From Spirochaetales bacterium (GTDB taxonomy: Bacteria; Spirochaetota; Spirochaetia; JABMQR01): a stretch of DNA of 54,999 nt. The number at the start of each line of letters is the position of its first letter. The first letter of the stretch is position 1. Position numbers and translations under genes: made by a program. The stretch spans positions 1 to 54,999 of the forward strand of contig JAGYPA010000021.1 in the NCBI GenBank assembly GCA_018399255.1. Reading direction: 5' to 3'. The notes under the pieces are model-generated. The model saw only the letters and a program-made list of their open reading frames with translations. It was not told the origin of the DNA and searched no databases. This document shows, piece by piece, positions 40,613-51,434 of the stretch.

Positions 40613-42189
40613 ATGAAAACAACATCTATTCGTAAAACACTACTACTGGCCTCTGTCTGTTTGTCGCGGCGGGGGCAGCTGGCGGCTGACATACAGCCGG
40701 CGACTGAGTGCAGCCGGGCGCAGCGGTAGAGACTGAAGGGGCGACGGCTGAATCAGCAGCGGCTGAATCGGCAGAGGCTGAATCGACAGCGGTGCCTTGC
40801 CGCGCCTGACAAGCCTGGATGCGGCTATGCAGGAAGCCTCACTCCCATGCACGTTATGAACTGCGAAAACAGCCAGGATCTGCAACAGTTTAGCGGGACT
40901 GGAAAAACCCGAGGACAGCGGCATACGCGTCGTCTCGGGCGGCAACTCCCTCACCAGCTCCAGCCGACCTGACCGGAGATCAAAGATAGTAAACTGACCC
41001 CTCGGTGACCGTCAACTTCTACGATAATAGTACCGTTCTGACCAGCACAAGGCTGACATCTATCAACCGGCGTCGTAGTGAACTCTCGCGTCCCCCGTCA
41101 TATCGAGTGAAAAACCTTCGGCTATACAGCCGAAGAAAATACCACCGGACGATCTGGAAGATGCCTCAGAGCGACTCAGCATCGACCTGGCTATCGGACT
41201 CCCTTACCATTGAAAAGTCTGCTGCAGAGCGTCAGCGAGATCCACCGCCCTCGATAAAATCTATCGCGGCCGCCCGGAAAAAGCGAAAACACAGAATGCC
41301 GAACTGAGCTGTTGACCTGCCGCACGAATCTGGCGACCGACAAGCAAGCAAGAACGCACACTCCTGGACCCGTCGCATCGTAAAAGTAACCGGCTCGAGA
41401 ACAGCCTCACCGCAACTCTGGCAGCCAGGAGAAGCCGCCGCCGACAACTTTTCGAGATTACCACGGACTTTCACCTACGAACCTTACCCTCCGATGCCTG
41501 TTCCCAGGCAGCCTGAGCGTTCCTGAATTGGGCGTTTCGCCGTGCTGCTGGCCGCCCTCGATATAGCCCGGCAGAAGCTTGCCAGGCCAAACTCCTCGCC
41601 CGCGAAGAAGAACTGATAAGCAGCAAGACCTTCGCCTGCAGCGCCTCCGGAAGCTGGATGTCCCATTAGACACCCCTCGGGAACCTATGAGCAGGCCCTT
41701 CGAAAATCAGGGACTCGCCGCATCCGGGCCGCAGCCTCAGAAGCAGGAACACCGCTGGCGGCAGCAGCGGCTTCGAGGAAACCGGCAGCCTACATTACCG
41801 GACGTAGTTGTGGGAAGCCAAAATTAAGCGAGAGTATGACGACCTGGAGCTGCAATTAACTCTAATCAGATAGCCTGCAGGCCGCCTACGATCAGGCCTC
41901 GAATTATCAGAATAACATCCAGAGCCTGCGCGGCTGGGTGGCGCAGCTGGAATATCAGCAGTGCCGAGAATGTTGCTCTGCGCCGAATACGCCGAAGCGC
42001 TGGAACGAGCAATACGCCCTTGAAAAGGGCTTCGGCACGCAGAGCGCCGTCCGCGATGCCCAGCATCAGCTGACCCTGCTCGATTATGATCGGATCCTGC
42101 TCGATATCGACGGGCTCCTGATAAGGAACGTGATACATAGTCTGCAGCTAAACCGGGCCGCGCGATTAATCCCCTATATTTTTAGTTGA
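40613..42189 (+). pseudogene. TolC-family outer-membrane efflux protein, heavily frameshifted
   Basis: ATG 40613 gives a signal-peptide-like start (MKTTSIRKTLLLASVC) followed by an Ala/Glu repeat (ESAAAESAEAEST). Shifting frames then read SLDAAMQEASLHNHARYELR-like, VRVVSGGN-like and VTVNFYDNSTVLTSTRLTSN, with long coiled-coil stretches (TNLATDKQARTLLDRR). The end is LTLLDYDRILLDIDGLLIRN. This layout (helical barrel with paired strands) and the following adaptor and ABC genes identify a TolC-like exit duct. The indel density is about one per 40-60 bp, so exact residues are unreliable. Confidence 0.65.
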
Positions 42190-42859
42190 GGTCGAAACAG
42201 CATGAATGAACAACCCTGGAACTTAATGTGAACAACAGCAGCAGGCGAAAAACAATCCGGAAAACAATCCGGAAAACAACAACAAAAGCAGTGCTGAAAA
42301 AAACACACGTCGGCACTGCCGCCGCCAAAGCGAGCAGCGCCGCCGCAGCAAACGGAAACACCGCTTAAAAACAGCGCCGCCAGCGCCGCGCCGGCAAACA
42401 GCGCCGCGGAAAAGGCAGCGGAAAAAGCGCCGCCGGGAAAAACCGGCAGCCCCGGAGCCCGGAAGAGCGGACCGTCATGACTGCCCGCAAAATCCAGCGC
42501 CACGGCACCGACGGACCATCGGCTGGGCCGTTTTTCCTCATCCTGCTGGCAGCGGCGGCAGCCGTCTATTTTCTCCGTATTCAACGAGGATACCGCAATT
42601 ATCGATAAAAACGAAGAAGCAGTCCGGACAGCCAGCGGCTCGGCAGCCGAATTTGCCGTACAGCAGGCCGCCTATGCCGAAATCGTCGACATCTCGGGCG
42701 GCTGGAACTACGAAAGCCGCGACCAGGCACCCCCAAATCTCCGGAACCATCGAAAGATCTACGCTGCCGAGGGAGCCCGCGTGGAAGCCGGTGACCTGCT
42801 AGCGGGAAATCGATGCCACCGCCCTCTACAACCTCGAAAAGCATCAAACTGCAGATGGC

Positions 42860-44370
42860 AGAAAGCCCGAAGACCTCAGCAATGACCTGGCCAGCATCGG
42901 GCATGGTTGGTGAAACGCGACCTCCAGCGCTCTCCGGGTACGACCTGGCCAGCTTCGATAACCAGATAGCGCGACCCATCAGTACCAGCATGCCTCAGCG
43001 TGACCTGGCGAATATCGCCTATCAGATAGAACAGGCCGAAAGACCTCAACAGCCTGGGTACGACCAGGAAAGCCAGCAGATTACCGGCCAGGCACCAGCG
43101 CTCTCGGTACGACCAATACAACCTCGACAGCCAATCGCAGAAACCCGCGACACCAGCCGCTCTCCTTTGCGATCTGGCCCAGCCTCGCCCATCAGATAGC
43201 GGGCTAGAAGACCTCAGCGGCACGAACAGTCTGGCGAATCGACCAGCAAATTACCGAAGCCCGCGACACCAGTGCCCATACGACCTGGCGAAAGCGCTTA
43301 ATCGCCAAAATCGCGAAGCCGGAGATACCAGCAGCCTCGAAGAGCTGCGACCTGGCGAATATTGCCCGTATCGAACGGACAGGCCGAAGATCTCCAGCAG
43401 CCTCGAGTACGACCTGGCAAGCATCGACCAGCAGATAGCCGAGCCCAGCCCGCGACCTCAGCGCCCTCAGTACGACCTGGCCAGCCTCGATAACCAGATC
43501 TGCACAGGTCGGGGACCTGAGTGCCGAGAAGCCAGCCTCTCGCCAACCTTGCCTATCAGATTGAGCAGGCAGAAGACCTCAACGCTCTCGAAGAGTGCGA
43601 TCTGGCAAGCATAGACCATCAGATAACCGAAACCCGCGACACCACCAGCGCCCTCGAATACGACTGGACGGTATCGATTGTCGAATAACGCAAACGCGAA
43701 AAGACCTCAACGCCCTCAGGCCGATCTGGCGTAGCATAGACTATCAGGTAGAACAGACCGAGGCCTCAGCGCCCTCCCGAATACGATCTGGCCAGCATAG
43801 ACCAGCGAATGCGCAGGCGAAAAGATCTCAGCGGCCTGCAGTACGACCTGGACAGTATCAGATAACCCAGACCAAAGACCTCAGTGCCCTGCAGTACGAC
43901 CTGGACAGCATCGACTATCAGGTAGCCAGACCAAAGATCTCAATTACGGTACGATCCTGGCAAATATCGATTATCAGATAGCCCAGACCAGAGATACCAC
44001 TTCCCGAGAACTTACGACCTGATCAGCTATGAAAATCAGACTAGCCCAGACCAAAGACCTCAGCAGCCTGCAGTACGCGATCGGCCTCCACTAGAAGACC
44101 AGCGTTAGCCCAGACCTGCGTGGATCTCGACGAACTCGAAGTCGGGAATATTGAAAACAGATCACTCAGCTGAAGGATACACCGATATTACCTACGACCT
44201 GGCCTCCCTCGACAGCCAGATCGCAGATCTGCGCGCGACCTCAGCAGCCTGGAGTATGATCTGGCGAAATATCGAGAACAGATTGCCCTACTCGATACCC
44301 TCTCCCAGCTCTATGATCTGGCCAATAATATCGACTATCAGCTGGAACAGCTCCCAGTTTGAGACGGCGC
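42860..44370 (+). repeat. Adaptor ascending-arm repeats, about 25 units of 60-63 bp
   Basis: Hand count of about 25 units. The best-preserved encode DLSALQYDLDSIDYQVAQTK (20 residues) or a 21-residue variant with TRDTT in place of TKDL. Hydrophobics at positions 2, 5, 9, 12 and 16 give a continuous 3-4 heptad spacing. Units between 43830 and 43990 are almost identical at DNA level; outer units are more diverged. Indels make the precise count uncertain. Confidence 0.85.
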
Positions 44371-44479
44371 CGAAACCGAAATCGAGCTCCTCCAGATGCA
44401 GCGCGATCGCCCGAAAAACGCCTGGCTGACAACGAGGAAGAATCGCCCTGCTGGAGATGCGCAAAGCGCAGATTGAAAC

Positions 44480-45900
44480 TCGATAATACCGCCGCAGCCG
44501 GGGACAACTGCTACTGATGAAACGCGACCTGCTGCTCAGCGATCAGAGCCGTGCCGTAGATATCGGCCTGCTGGAATCTGCACGTGCATTTGAGGCACGG
44601 AACGCCGACCAGATAGAAAATGACCTGGCCCTGCTGGCCATGAAAAAAGCCCAGATGAAGAGGGACTCGATCAACCGAGAACCCTTCGATCTCGGGCACA
44701 TCTTGACGCACCCAGGCGCTCACTGCCCTGGAGCATGCCAGTGGACGAAGAACTGCTGCTGATGAAACGCTCCAGATTCTACCTCGATGGAGAACGTGAA
44801 GACCGACCTTGCCTTGCTGGAGCAGCGCTCCCCCAGTCCTCACCTCGATGGAGAATGCGAAGACCGACCTGGCCCTGCTGGAGCAGAAGCGCGCGCCAAG
44901 ATCCTCACCTCGATGGAGACTGCGAAGACCGACCTGGCCCTGCTGGGCAAAAGCGCTCGCAGATTCTCAGCTCGATGGAGAACATTGAAGACCGACCTGG
45001 CCCTGCTGGAGCAGCGCTCGCAGATTCTCAGCTCGATGGAGAATGCGAAGACCGACTGGCCCTGCTGGAGCAGAAGCGTTCCATGGGTCTCACCTCAATG
45101 GCGAATGTACCAGACCTTACCCTGCTGGAGTCGAGGCGCACCCAGATTCTCACATCCGCAGAACCGCAAGCGGGATATCGCCCTGCTGGTGGAAAGAGAC
45201 AGGCCTTTCCGCCTTCGATACCGCCAGTGGCTGGCTGCTGTCGGCTGGCAGACAGGGCAGCCACTGGCATCGGCCGTTGATTTACAGCTGCTGGAGCAGA
45301 AGCATTACCCAGATTCTCACCTCGATGGACTTGGCGAAATCGATATAGCGCTTCCTGAAGATGAAGCGCACGCAGACTACTACGTTCCGAGCGAGTCGCC
45401 CTTCTGAAGATGAAATGCGCAGACCATACCGCCATCGAACGGAGCTCGGGACCTACGGCTGTTGGAAATGAAGCGTACTCACTTCTCTCTGGAGCTGGCG
45501 AGAAACTGATATCGAGCTCCTGAAGATGAAGCGCTCGCAGACCGCTGCCGCGCGCGAACAGTAAGCGGATGTCGCCCTGCTGGAGGATGGAAGCGGGAGC
45601 AGATTCTTACCATCGAACGGAATGATGATATCCGGCTGCTCGAAATGGCTTAGCCTCCCAGATACCACCTCGATCGACGGGCAGAAACCGACATCGAGCT
45701 CCTGAAGATAAACGCTCGCAGACCCTTTACCGCACTCGAGCAGGTTCGAAACCGACATCGGCTGCTCGAACGAAGCGTGCGCAGACCCTTACCGCCATCG
45801 AGCGCCAGGATATCCGGCTGCTGGAGATGTCGAAGCGCCGAGGCCCTGGCAGTTTGATATGAGGCCGCAGAGCTGACCGCAGCCTTTCAGTACAACCTGG
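44480..45900 (+). repeat. Adaptor descending-arm repeats, about 20 units of 63 bp
   Basis: The clearest units (44750-45120) encode LALLEQKRSQILTSMENAK plus Thr-Asp, 21 residues or exactly three heptads. Later units change to a IELLKMKRSQTLTAIERAE-like version. Consensus DNA is CTGGCCCTGCTGGAGCAG and CTCACCTCGATGGAGAATGC. The sequence of these units is unrelated to the ascending-arm units, so the two arrays amplified separately. Confidence 0.85.
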
Positions 45901-46551
45901 CCGAAGCGAGCGCGACCTGGCCGACACCCGGCTCTATGCCGCCGTATCGGGCATTGTCTCCCAAGGTACACAGTGATGTAGGCGATTCGGTAACCGCCCA
46001 GACGAGCGTTATCCGCATCGTCGATATCGACCGGCTCAAGGCTGTGGTGAAGTGATGAAATTGATATGTCGGAGATTGCCCTCGGGCAGACCATCGAACT
46101 CAGTTCGACGCCGTATCACGACCGGACGGTAGCCGCCTATGTCAGCTATCGGTGGAAGGGCTACCTCCAGGCATCGGGAGTGATGGTCTCCCGAGATATC
46201 AACAATCCCCGAAAAACCCTCCTATACCTTTGCCGGCGAATTCAGTGAGCGAAGGAGGCGACGTTCTGGCTGAGTCAGGAAGCCCTAAGTGGAACTGCGG
46301 TCGAGGGGGAACCCTACATGCTCCTGATCAAGCAGGACAATACCTGCCGACCCGGGTAACACGAACTATCTCTCCGACGGCATGGTCCGCATTATTACCG
46401 GAGGTGAAGCCAGCGCGATATCGCCGTGAAGCCACAGGTTTTCCGAAGATGGAACCACGCCTGCCCCCAACATGGTGATACTGCCCGGCGTCCGGGTGCC
46501 CGGCAGCGGACCCGGCGGCGGCACCGGCGGCGGTGCGAGCAGGGCGCTGAT

Positions 46552-47192
46552 ATGACTGACTATGTAATTCAGCTTGATGACATCAGGCGCTACTATCTTG
46601 GGCGAGACCGTGGTAAAAGCGCTCGACGGCGTAGCTTCGGGATAGAGCAGGGGCGGGTTTACCGCCATAATGGGACCCTCCGGCTCGGAAAATCGACTAT
46701 GATGCGCACCATCGGCGCGCGAATGCCCCCACCAGGGCAGGATTGTGGACGGCAGGATGTCTCGATCTCAGGGGAGACCGAACTGGCCTTTATCAGGCGA
46801 AAGGTCGGGTTTGTTTTCAGCGAGTTCAGCCTGCTGGCAAAATTACCACTCTGGACAATGTCATGACCCATGTATGCCGGTATTCGGTACGAGCGCCGAA
46901 ATACCGCCGCCGCTCTGGAGCGGGTGGGGCTGGGAGATCCGGATGAAACATCGGCCCAACGCGAAGCTCTCCGGGGGACAACGCCCAGCGGGTTGCCGTC
47001 GCCGGGCTATCGCCAACAACCCCTCCGGCCTGCTGGCTGACGGGCCGACCGGACTCTCTCGATACCCGCACGGGCGAACAGATTCTGGAACTTTCATGAA
47101 CTCGCTCGGAAGGGCGCACCCTCATTGGTAACTCTCACGATGAGGAGGTCGGCGCCAATCCATCTGGTTGCGAAACTGCTGAACACGATCGC
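46552..47192 (+). pseudogene. MacB/LolD-like ABC transporter ATPase, frameshifted
   Basis: ATG 46552 overlaps the adaptor stop. Motifs in order: VIQLDDIRRYYLG (N-terminal strand), Walker A IMGPSGS.KST (46665-46700), the Q-loop region VGFVFQ.FSLLAKL.TLDNV, the signature LSGGQR (about 46967-46984), and Walker B LLADGPTG (47032-47055). There the usual catalytic Glu codon is GGG, then DT.TGEQILELFHEL and NSHDEEVGA for the H-loop. Family: MacB-type ATPases that drive periplasmic, not transmembrane, substrate extrusion. The E-to-G reading should be confirmed, since the region is error-rich. Confidence 0.75.
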
Positions 47193-48345
47193 TGAATATC
47201 GAAACTGTTTTCCCGAAGTATCAAAATCAGCTGGGTTCTCTCTCACCGCTGACATCGTATTCAGGGCGGCATCGGTAATTGCCATTCTTACCCTTGGCGA
47301 AAGTGCAACAGCATAACGCAAGTATTAGCAGTCGGGCTGGTGGAGGCGGTGCGATTTTTCCACCTCCAGGAAGAAAGCCGTCAGCGTGAATTTACCGAGG
47401 CGCTGCCGGAAAAATCGAGAATAATGTAGCCGGGTGCTTACGGTTCTGCGAGCAATTCGACCCGGGTAACCCTGCGCAACGGTCAGATCACCTCCTCAAA
47501 CCATTAATGGGGTGCCGCCTGGGCTTCGCTGCCGTCCTCTGACTATGAGGCGGAATCCGGGTGCTTTCTTTACCGTAACGCGGATACCCCTGGCGGGTGG
47601 TAGTACTCGGGGCTGAAAGGTGGCCAATACAGCGCTTTCCCGACGGGTGCGGTCGGCGTATATCAATATTCGGACTCAGGCAAAAGTTATCGGGTTGTCA
47701 GGGTGATGGAGGAGAAGTCAGCCAGCTCTGCGGACGATTTCACTATCTATATTCCCTACGATACCTCATAATAAGCGAATTCAAGAAGATTGGAGGTGTG
47801 GAGCCGTAGCAGCTATCTGGTGCGCACAGCCCGATACCGATATTGCTCGAAGGTGTCTGACGCTCTCGAGCTCTCTATCTGGACGGGTTGGGTGGGGGAA
47901 AGATAACTATCGTGTCTTCCCTCGACCATCGCAGAGATGGCGAGTTCGGTTACCGGTACCCTCCAGTCTGGTGCTTGCCGCGATCTGCCATCTCCCCTGC
48001 TGTCGGGGGTATCGGTATTATAATAATATGCTGGTGTCTGTTGCTGAACGGACCAAGGAGATCGGGATCGCAAGGCGCTCGGGGCTTGCGGTTATCCGGG
48101 GCAGTTCATTACCGAGGCCTTTATCACCATTACCCTCATCTGGCGGGCTCATCGGCGTCCTGCTGGGTACCGGCATCCAGCCTGGTCGCAACCAATGTTC
48201 TCGTTGGAAGAACTGTCGGGCAGTACTATTCATGTCTCCTGGCGGTGCGTTTCTCCATGCTTGTCGATCTGCTGGATGATATCTATGAAGGCATCGCGGC
48301 TCGACCCGATCGTGGCGCTGTGAACTACAGTAGGCGTTCGGGTGC
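47186..48345 (+). pseudogene. MacB/FtsX-type ABC transporter permease, heavily frameshifted
   Basis: The N-terminal membrane segment and signature ASVIAILTLGESATA (47268-47313) match the first helix and AMLTLGEGA motif of MacB permeases. The periplasmic domain gives SYRVVRVMEEKSASSADDFT and IYIPYDTS. The C-terminal part shows NNMLVSVAERTKEIGIRKA (about 48020-48080), the mechanotransmission hallmark, then GQFITEAFITITLI. It would form a dimer with the ATPase and contact the adaptor. About 380 residues expected. Boundaries are approximate because of indels. Confidence 0.75.
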
Positions 48346-48352
48346 GAAGAAG

Positions 48353-48440
48353 GGCGCTCAGGTCCATTGCAGGCGGGGCGCTCGGAAGCGAAGGGCGCTC
48401 GGAAGCGAAAGGGCGCTCGAAGAAGAGGCGCTTCGGGTCC
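48353..48440. repeat. 17-bp GGGCGCTCGGAAGCGAA repeat between permease and kinase genes
   Basis: Three to four units of GGGCGCTCGGAAGCGAA type (48353-48425) lie between the permease and the histidine kinase gene. They are reminiscent in sequence of the GCGCCC hairpins of repeat B but are arranged in tandem. Confidence 0.75.
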
Positions 48441-48492
48441 GGGCAGGCCCGGGCAAATACTGCGGTGGCGGGAGGAAGGTGGCGGGGAAAAC

Positions 48493-49920
48493 GTGGCGCG
48501 TGAAAATCATCAAAACATCGTGATACATCAAAACATAATGATACATCAAAATATCGTGATACATCAAAATATCGTGATACATCAAAATATCGTGATACAT
48601 CAAAATATCGTGAAAATCGAAGAATCGGGACAAAGAGGGCATACTCGTTATCGCATCTTGCTGTCGGTCTTTCTCGTGCTGATTCTCTTCGCCGCCTTTC
48701 TTTTTGTCAGGATGATGGATCAGCGAAACGAGACTCTCCTGGTTTACAATGAACAAAATTTTGCCACCTACTTTCCGGGCTAACTGGGATGCCGAGAGCA
48801 ATGAGGATATGTTCAGCGTTATGTCCGCGGGCTGGCAGCCTACGACCGGGGAGAGCTGCTGCTCAGGCTGGGTAAGGTTCCCGAAACCCATCTGCCCCGC
48901 TCCAATCTCTGAAGAACGGAATTCGCGCAGCGGGCGGTCTATATCTGCTTGTTGCAGGATGATCCGAATACTGCGGCGCATGATGCTCAACCTTTCTATC
49001 AGTTCCGGTGCCCCCCTGCCAACCCCGACATCCTCTATATAGCCTATCGAGCGAGCGCCATTACCACAGCGCACGGACCTGTTCCAGTTTTTACGGGTTT
49101 CTCGCTGCTGATCATCAGTATTTATGTTTTATACCTAGCATGTATGCACAACAAGGCCTATCGCGATACTGTTGCCCGGCAGGAGAGCCTGGTGAGTCTC
49201 AACGGCGACGGGACCTGGCCCCTCCCCTCAGCGCGATAACGTAGACAGTGAAAAAAACCCGCCGAAGCCCGGCAGGCAGATATAACGGACTGGTGACGTT
49301 GGATCGGTACCTGGCGGCGAACTCACTTCGGCCGACCGGGTAAAAGGAAGTATATCAGGAATGCCGGGGAACCCCGAGCGAATCGATCTCCCGCGGTTTA
49401 TCAATGGCGGCCTCCTTCGGCCAGCTTGCCGTTGAATATGGCCGCCCTGCAGGCCCGGTTTGTCGATATCGACCGCGAGCGGGCCAGATCTGCTTCGAGA
49501 ACCTTATCAGCAATGCCCTGGAGAGCCGCAGCGACGGCGAGCCTGAAAGTGACGATCCGCATATGCTCAGCAACCTCAAAGATTACCGTTTCGGTTGCCG
49601 ACAGGCCGGAGCTGCCCGGGGCGAGCATGATATTTTGACCTTCTTTACCACCAAAGGCAGGGTTCAGGAATCGGCCTGGCCATTGCCCGCCGCTGTATCG
49701 AGGGAGCCAGCGGTACCCCTCACAGCCCAGCAGTGCCAGAAAGACCGCCGAGGCCCCTGCGGGTGGAACGGGGAACGGTGCCAGGCAGTTCTGCCGGGAG
49801 GCTGGGGCAGGAACCACCAGGTGTCGGGAGGCTGGAAGTGCCGGAGCTCTGGAATCGTCAGGAGAGCGGAAGTGCCGGGAGCGCCGGAAGTGCCGGGAGC
49901 GCCAATGGGATGAAGTGTAG
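48493..49920 (+). pseudogene. Sensor histidine kinase of the efflux operon, frameshifted
   Basis: The frame opens at GTG 48493 and begins with an 18-bp repeat encoding IHQNIV. Next come KIEESGQRGHTRY, a first membrane helix (RILLSVFLVLILFAAFLFV), a periplasmic part, a second helix (FSLLIISIYVLYLACM) and HNKAYRDTVARQESLVSL. At the H-box the reading is GTLA then PLSAIT, lacking the His-Glu-Ile/Leu-x-Asn codons expected between them (about 49215-49235). The HATPase part shows ENLISNALE, VADRPE-like and LAIARRCIEG. The C terminus has GSAGSAGSAG from an 18-bp repeat (49863-49905). It pairs with the regulator 4 bp downstream. Confidence 0.7.
48512..48619 (+). repeat. 18-bp tandem repeat at the kinase N terminus
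   Basis: Five complete units of AAAATATCGTGATACATC type (48512-48601) plus a partial sixth. Three central units are identical. The unit length preserves frame and encodes repeated Ile-His-Gln-Asn-Ile-Val. Confidence 0.95.
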
Positions 49921-49923
49921 AAC

Positions 49924-51244
49924 ATGTTGATCGTTGACGATGAAGAAGCAGATCGGGAGCTGATGAGCATACCTGAAAGCTCGGTTCGATGAGAAACGAG
50001 GGGGCCGGCAGGCTTTCCGCCCAGCGCCGCTGAAGGGTACCACTACGATCACCTGCCTGCTGGATCTGAAAATGCCGGGGGATGGATGGACTTTACGCTG
50101 CTCCGAATGGTTGGATCCGCTCGGAGGGTTCCGCATACCTGTGATCATGATCTCGGCTCACGGGAGATTCACACGATGCGGTGGAGGCGCTTACCAGCGG
50201 CGCCCGGGATTATATTGTTAAACCGTTCCGGAGGAGGCTATCCGCCTGGTTCAGCTTATGGGGCGCAGAATCTGAAGAATGGTCGAGAATCCGGGGCGCA
50301 TGCAGGCCCGTTCCCGGGCCGATCTTGATGGGCTGATAGGTGATTCCAGAGCCCATGCTGGTGAAGGTGATTTCTGGTCCGCGCCGGTTCGCCGGCCACG
50401 GTGATGATTACCGGGGAGAGCGGTACGGGGCAAAAAGGTCGCCGCCGCCAAGATCCATGCCTCCTCCCTGCTTGCCGACGGGCCCTTTGTGGCGGTGAAT
50501 ATCGGCGGAGTGCCGGATAATCTGCTGGGTGACGAGCTCTTCGGCTACGAAGGAGCCTTACCGGGGCCGATGCCCGTCTGAACTGGCATCAGGCGGGACG
50601 GCTGTTTTCTCGACGAGATCGGCGACCGCTACCGCTCAATCTCCAGAAGTGAAGCTGCTCCGTGTGCTCAGGAGAAGAAGATCACCCGGCTGGAACAACG
50701 GCGATTCCCATCAATGCCCGGATTATTTCGGCGACAAACAAGGATATCGGACCTGGTCCGCAGCGGCCGGTTCCGGGAGGACCTGTTCTGGCCAATGTGG
50801 TAGATCGAGCTGCCGGCGCTGCGTGAACGCAAGGAGGATATCCCTCTGCTGGCCGGCAGTATTCTGGCGCGGTTCAACCGTCAGATGGGCAGCCGCGTAG
50901 AGGGGATTGCCCCTGATGCGCTCGAATACCTGAAGAACTACCGATTTCCAGCAATGTCCGCGAGCTGGAAAATATTATCCGAGCGGCGGTACGCCGAGCG
51001 GCGCTGCTGCAGAAGGGAGACCTGGAGCTGGCGCGGGGTGGTGCTCACGACCAGGCCGCCGAATCACGACAGCCTGCCGCCTCTGGCGACGGGAGCGCCA
51101 TGTGCCGAAAACGATGCGTCAGCTGGAGGAGGAGGCAGATTATCAGAGCCCTCACCGCTGGAGGGCAACCGCACCAGGCTGCCGAAGAGCTGGCGATCTC
51201 CGCCGCTGATCAACAAGATCGCAGAGTTCGACCTGGACCTGTAG
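49924..51244 (+). pseudogene. NtrC-family sigma54-dependent response regulator, frameshifted
   Basis: ATG 49924 gives the receiver start MLIVDDEEADRELM, then LLDLKMPG (phosphorylatable Asp) and VIMISAHG. The AAA+ domain shows VMITGESGTG (Walker A), VNIGGVPDNLLGDELFGYEGA, a GAFTGADA reading once one base is restored at 50552-50570 (sigma54 contact loop), FLDEIGD (Walker B), SGRFREDLF and ELPALRERKEDIPLLA, then YRFPGNVRELEN-like. The C terminus (AAEELAISAA) is a Fis-type HTH. It should activate sigma54 promoters on phosphorylation, most simply that of the efflux operon. No -24/-12 site was confidently found. Confidence 0.75.
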
Positions 51245-51299
51245 GCCTGTAGGCCGTAGATCGGAGTCCGCGTAGAACGGTGTCTGACACACGTAGAAC

Positions 51300-51428
51300 G
51301 GTGTCTGACACCGTATCCCTCAAAAAAACCTCCTAAAATTGCGGGATCCGGCAGCGCCGCATCCCTTCACTTTTCTCCGTTTTCCTCAAAAAAACCGATC
51401 CAAATTGCGGGATACGGTGTCAGACACC
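51300..51428. repeat. Repeat C copy 1: 129-bp element with perfect 20-bp terminal inverted repeats
   Basis: GGTGTCTGACACCGTATCCC (51300-51319) is exactly complementary to 51409-51428. Inside, CCTCAAAAAAACC...AAATTGCGGGAT occurs twice as a direct repeat (51319 and 51385 regions). A truncated end (GGTGTCTGACAC, 51280-51291) lies just upstream as part of a 20-bp tandem duplication. No coding capacity; a MITE- or REP-like element. Confidence 0.9.
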
Positions 51429-51434
51429 TCACCT

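Larger units (their letters stand above)
42202..46555 (+). pseudogene. Giant HlyD/MacA-like membrane-fusion adaptor with tandem coiled-coil repeats
   Basis: Starts at ATG 42202 and ends at TGA 46553-46555 in an ATGA overlap with the ATPase gene. Order: Ala/Lys/Pro-rich N terminus; one membrane helix (GPFFLILLAAAAAVYFLRI, about 42520-42580); first lipoyl half with VDISGGWNYE and EGARVEAGDLLAEIDATALYN; an ascending repeat region (about 42860-44370); a descending repeat region (about 44480-45900); second lipoyl half (LYAAVSGIVSKVHSDVGDSV, then VIRIVDIDRLKAVVEV); beta-barrel (IALGQTIELSSTPYHDRTV); and a Gly-rich tail (PGSGPGGGTGGGA). Corrected length is about 1,450 residues against 350-450 for ordinary adaptors. 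It would link an inner-membrane ABC transporter to TolC. Dozens of indels are present. Confidence 0.75.
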
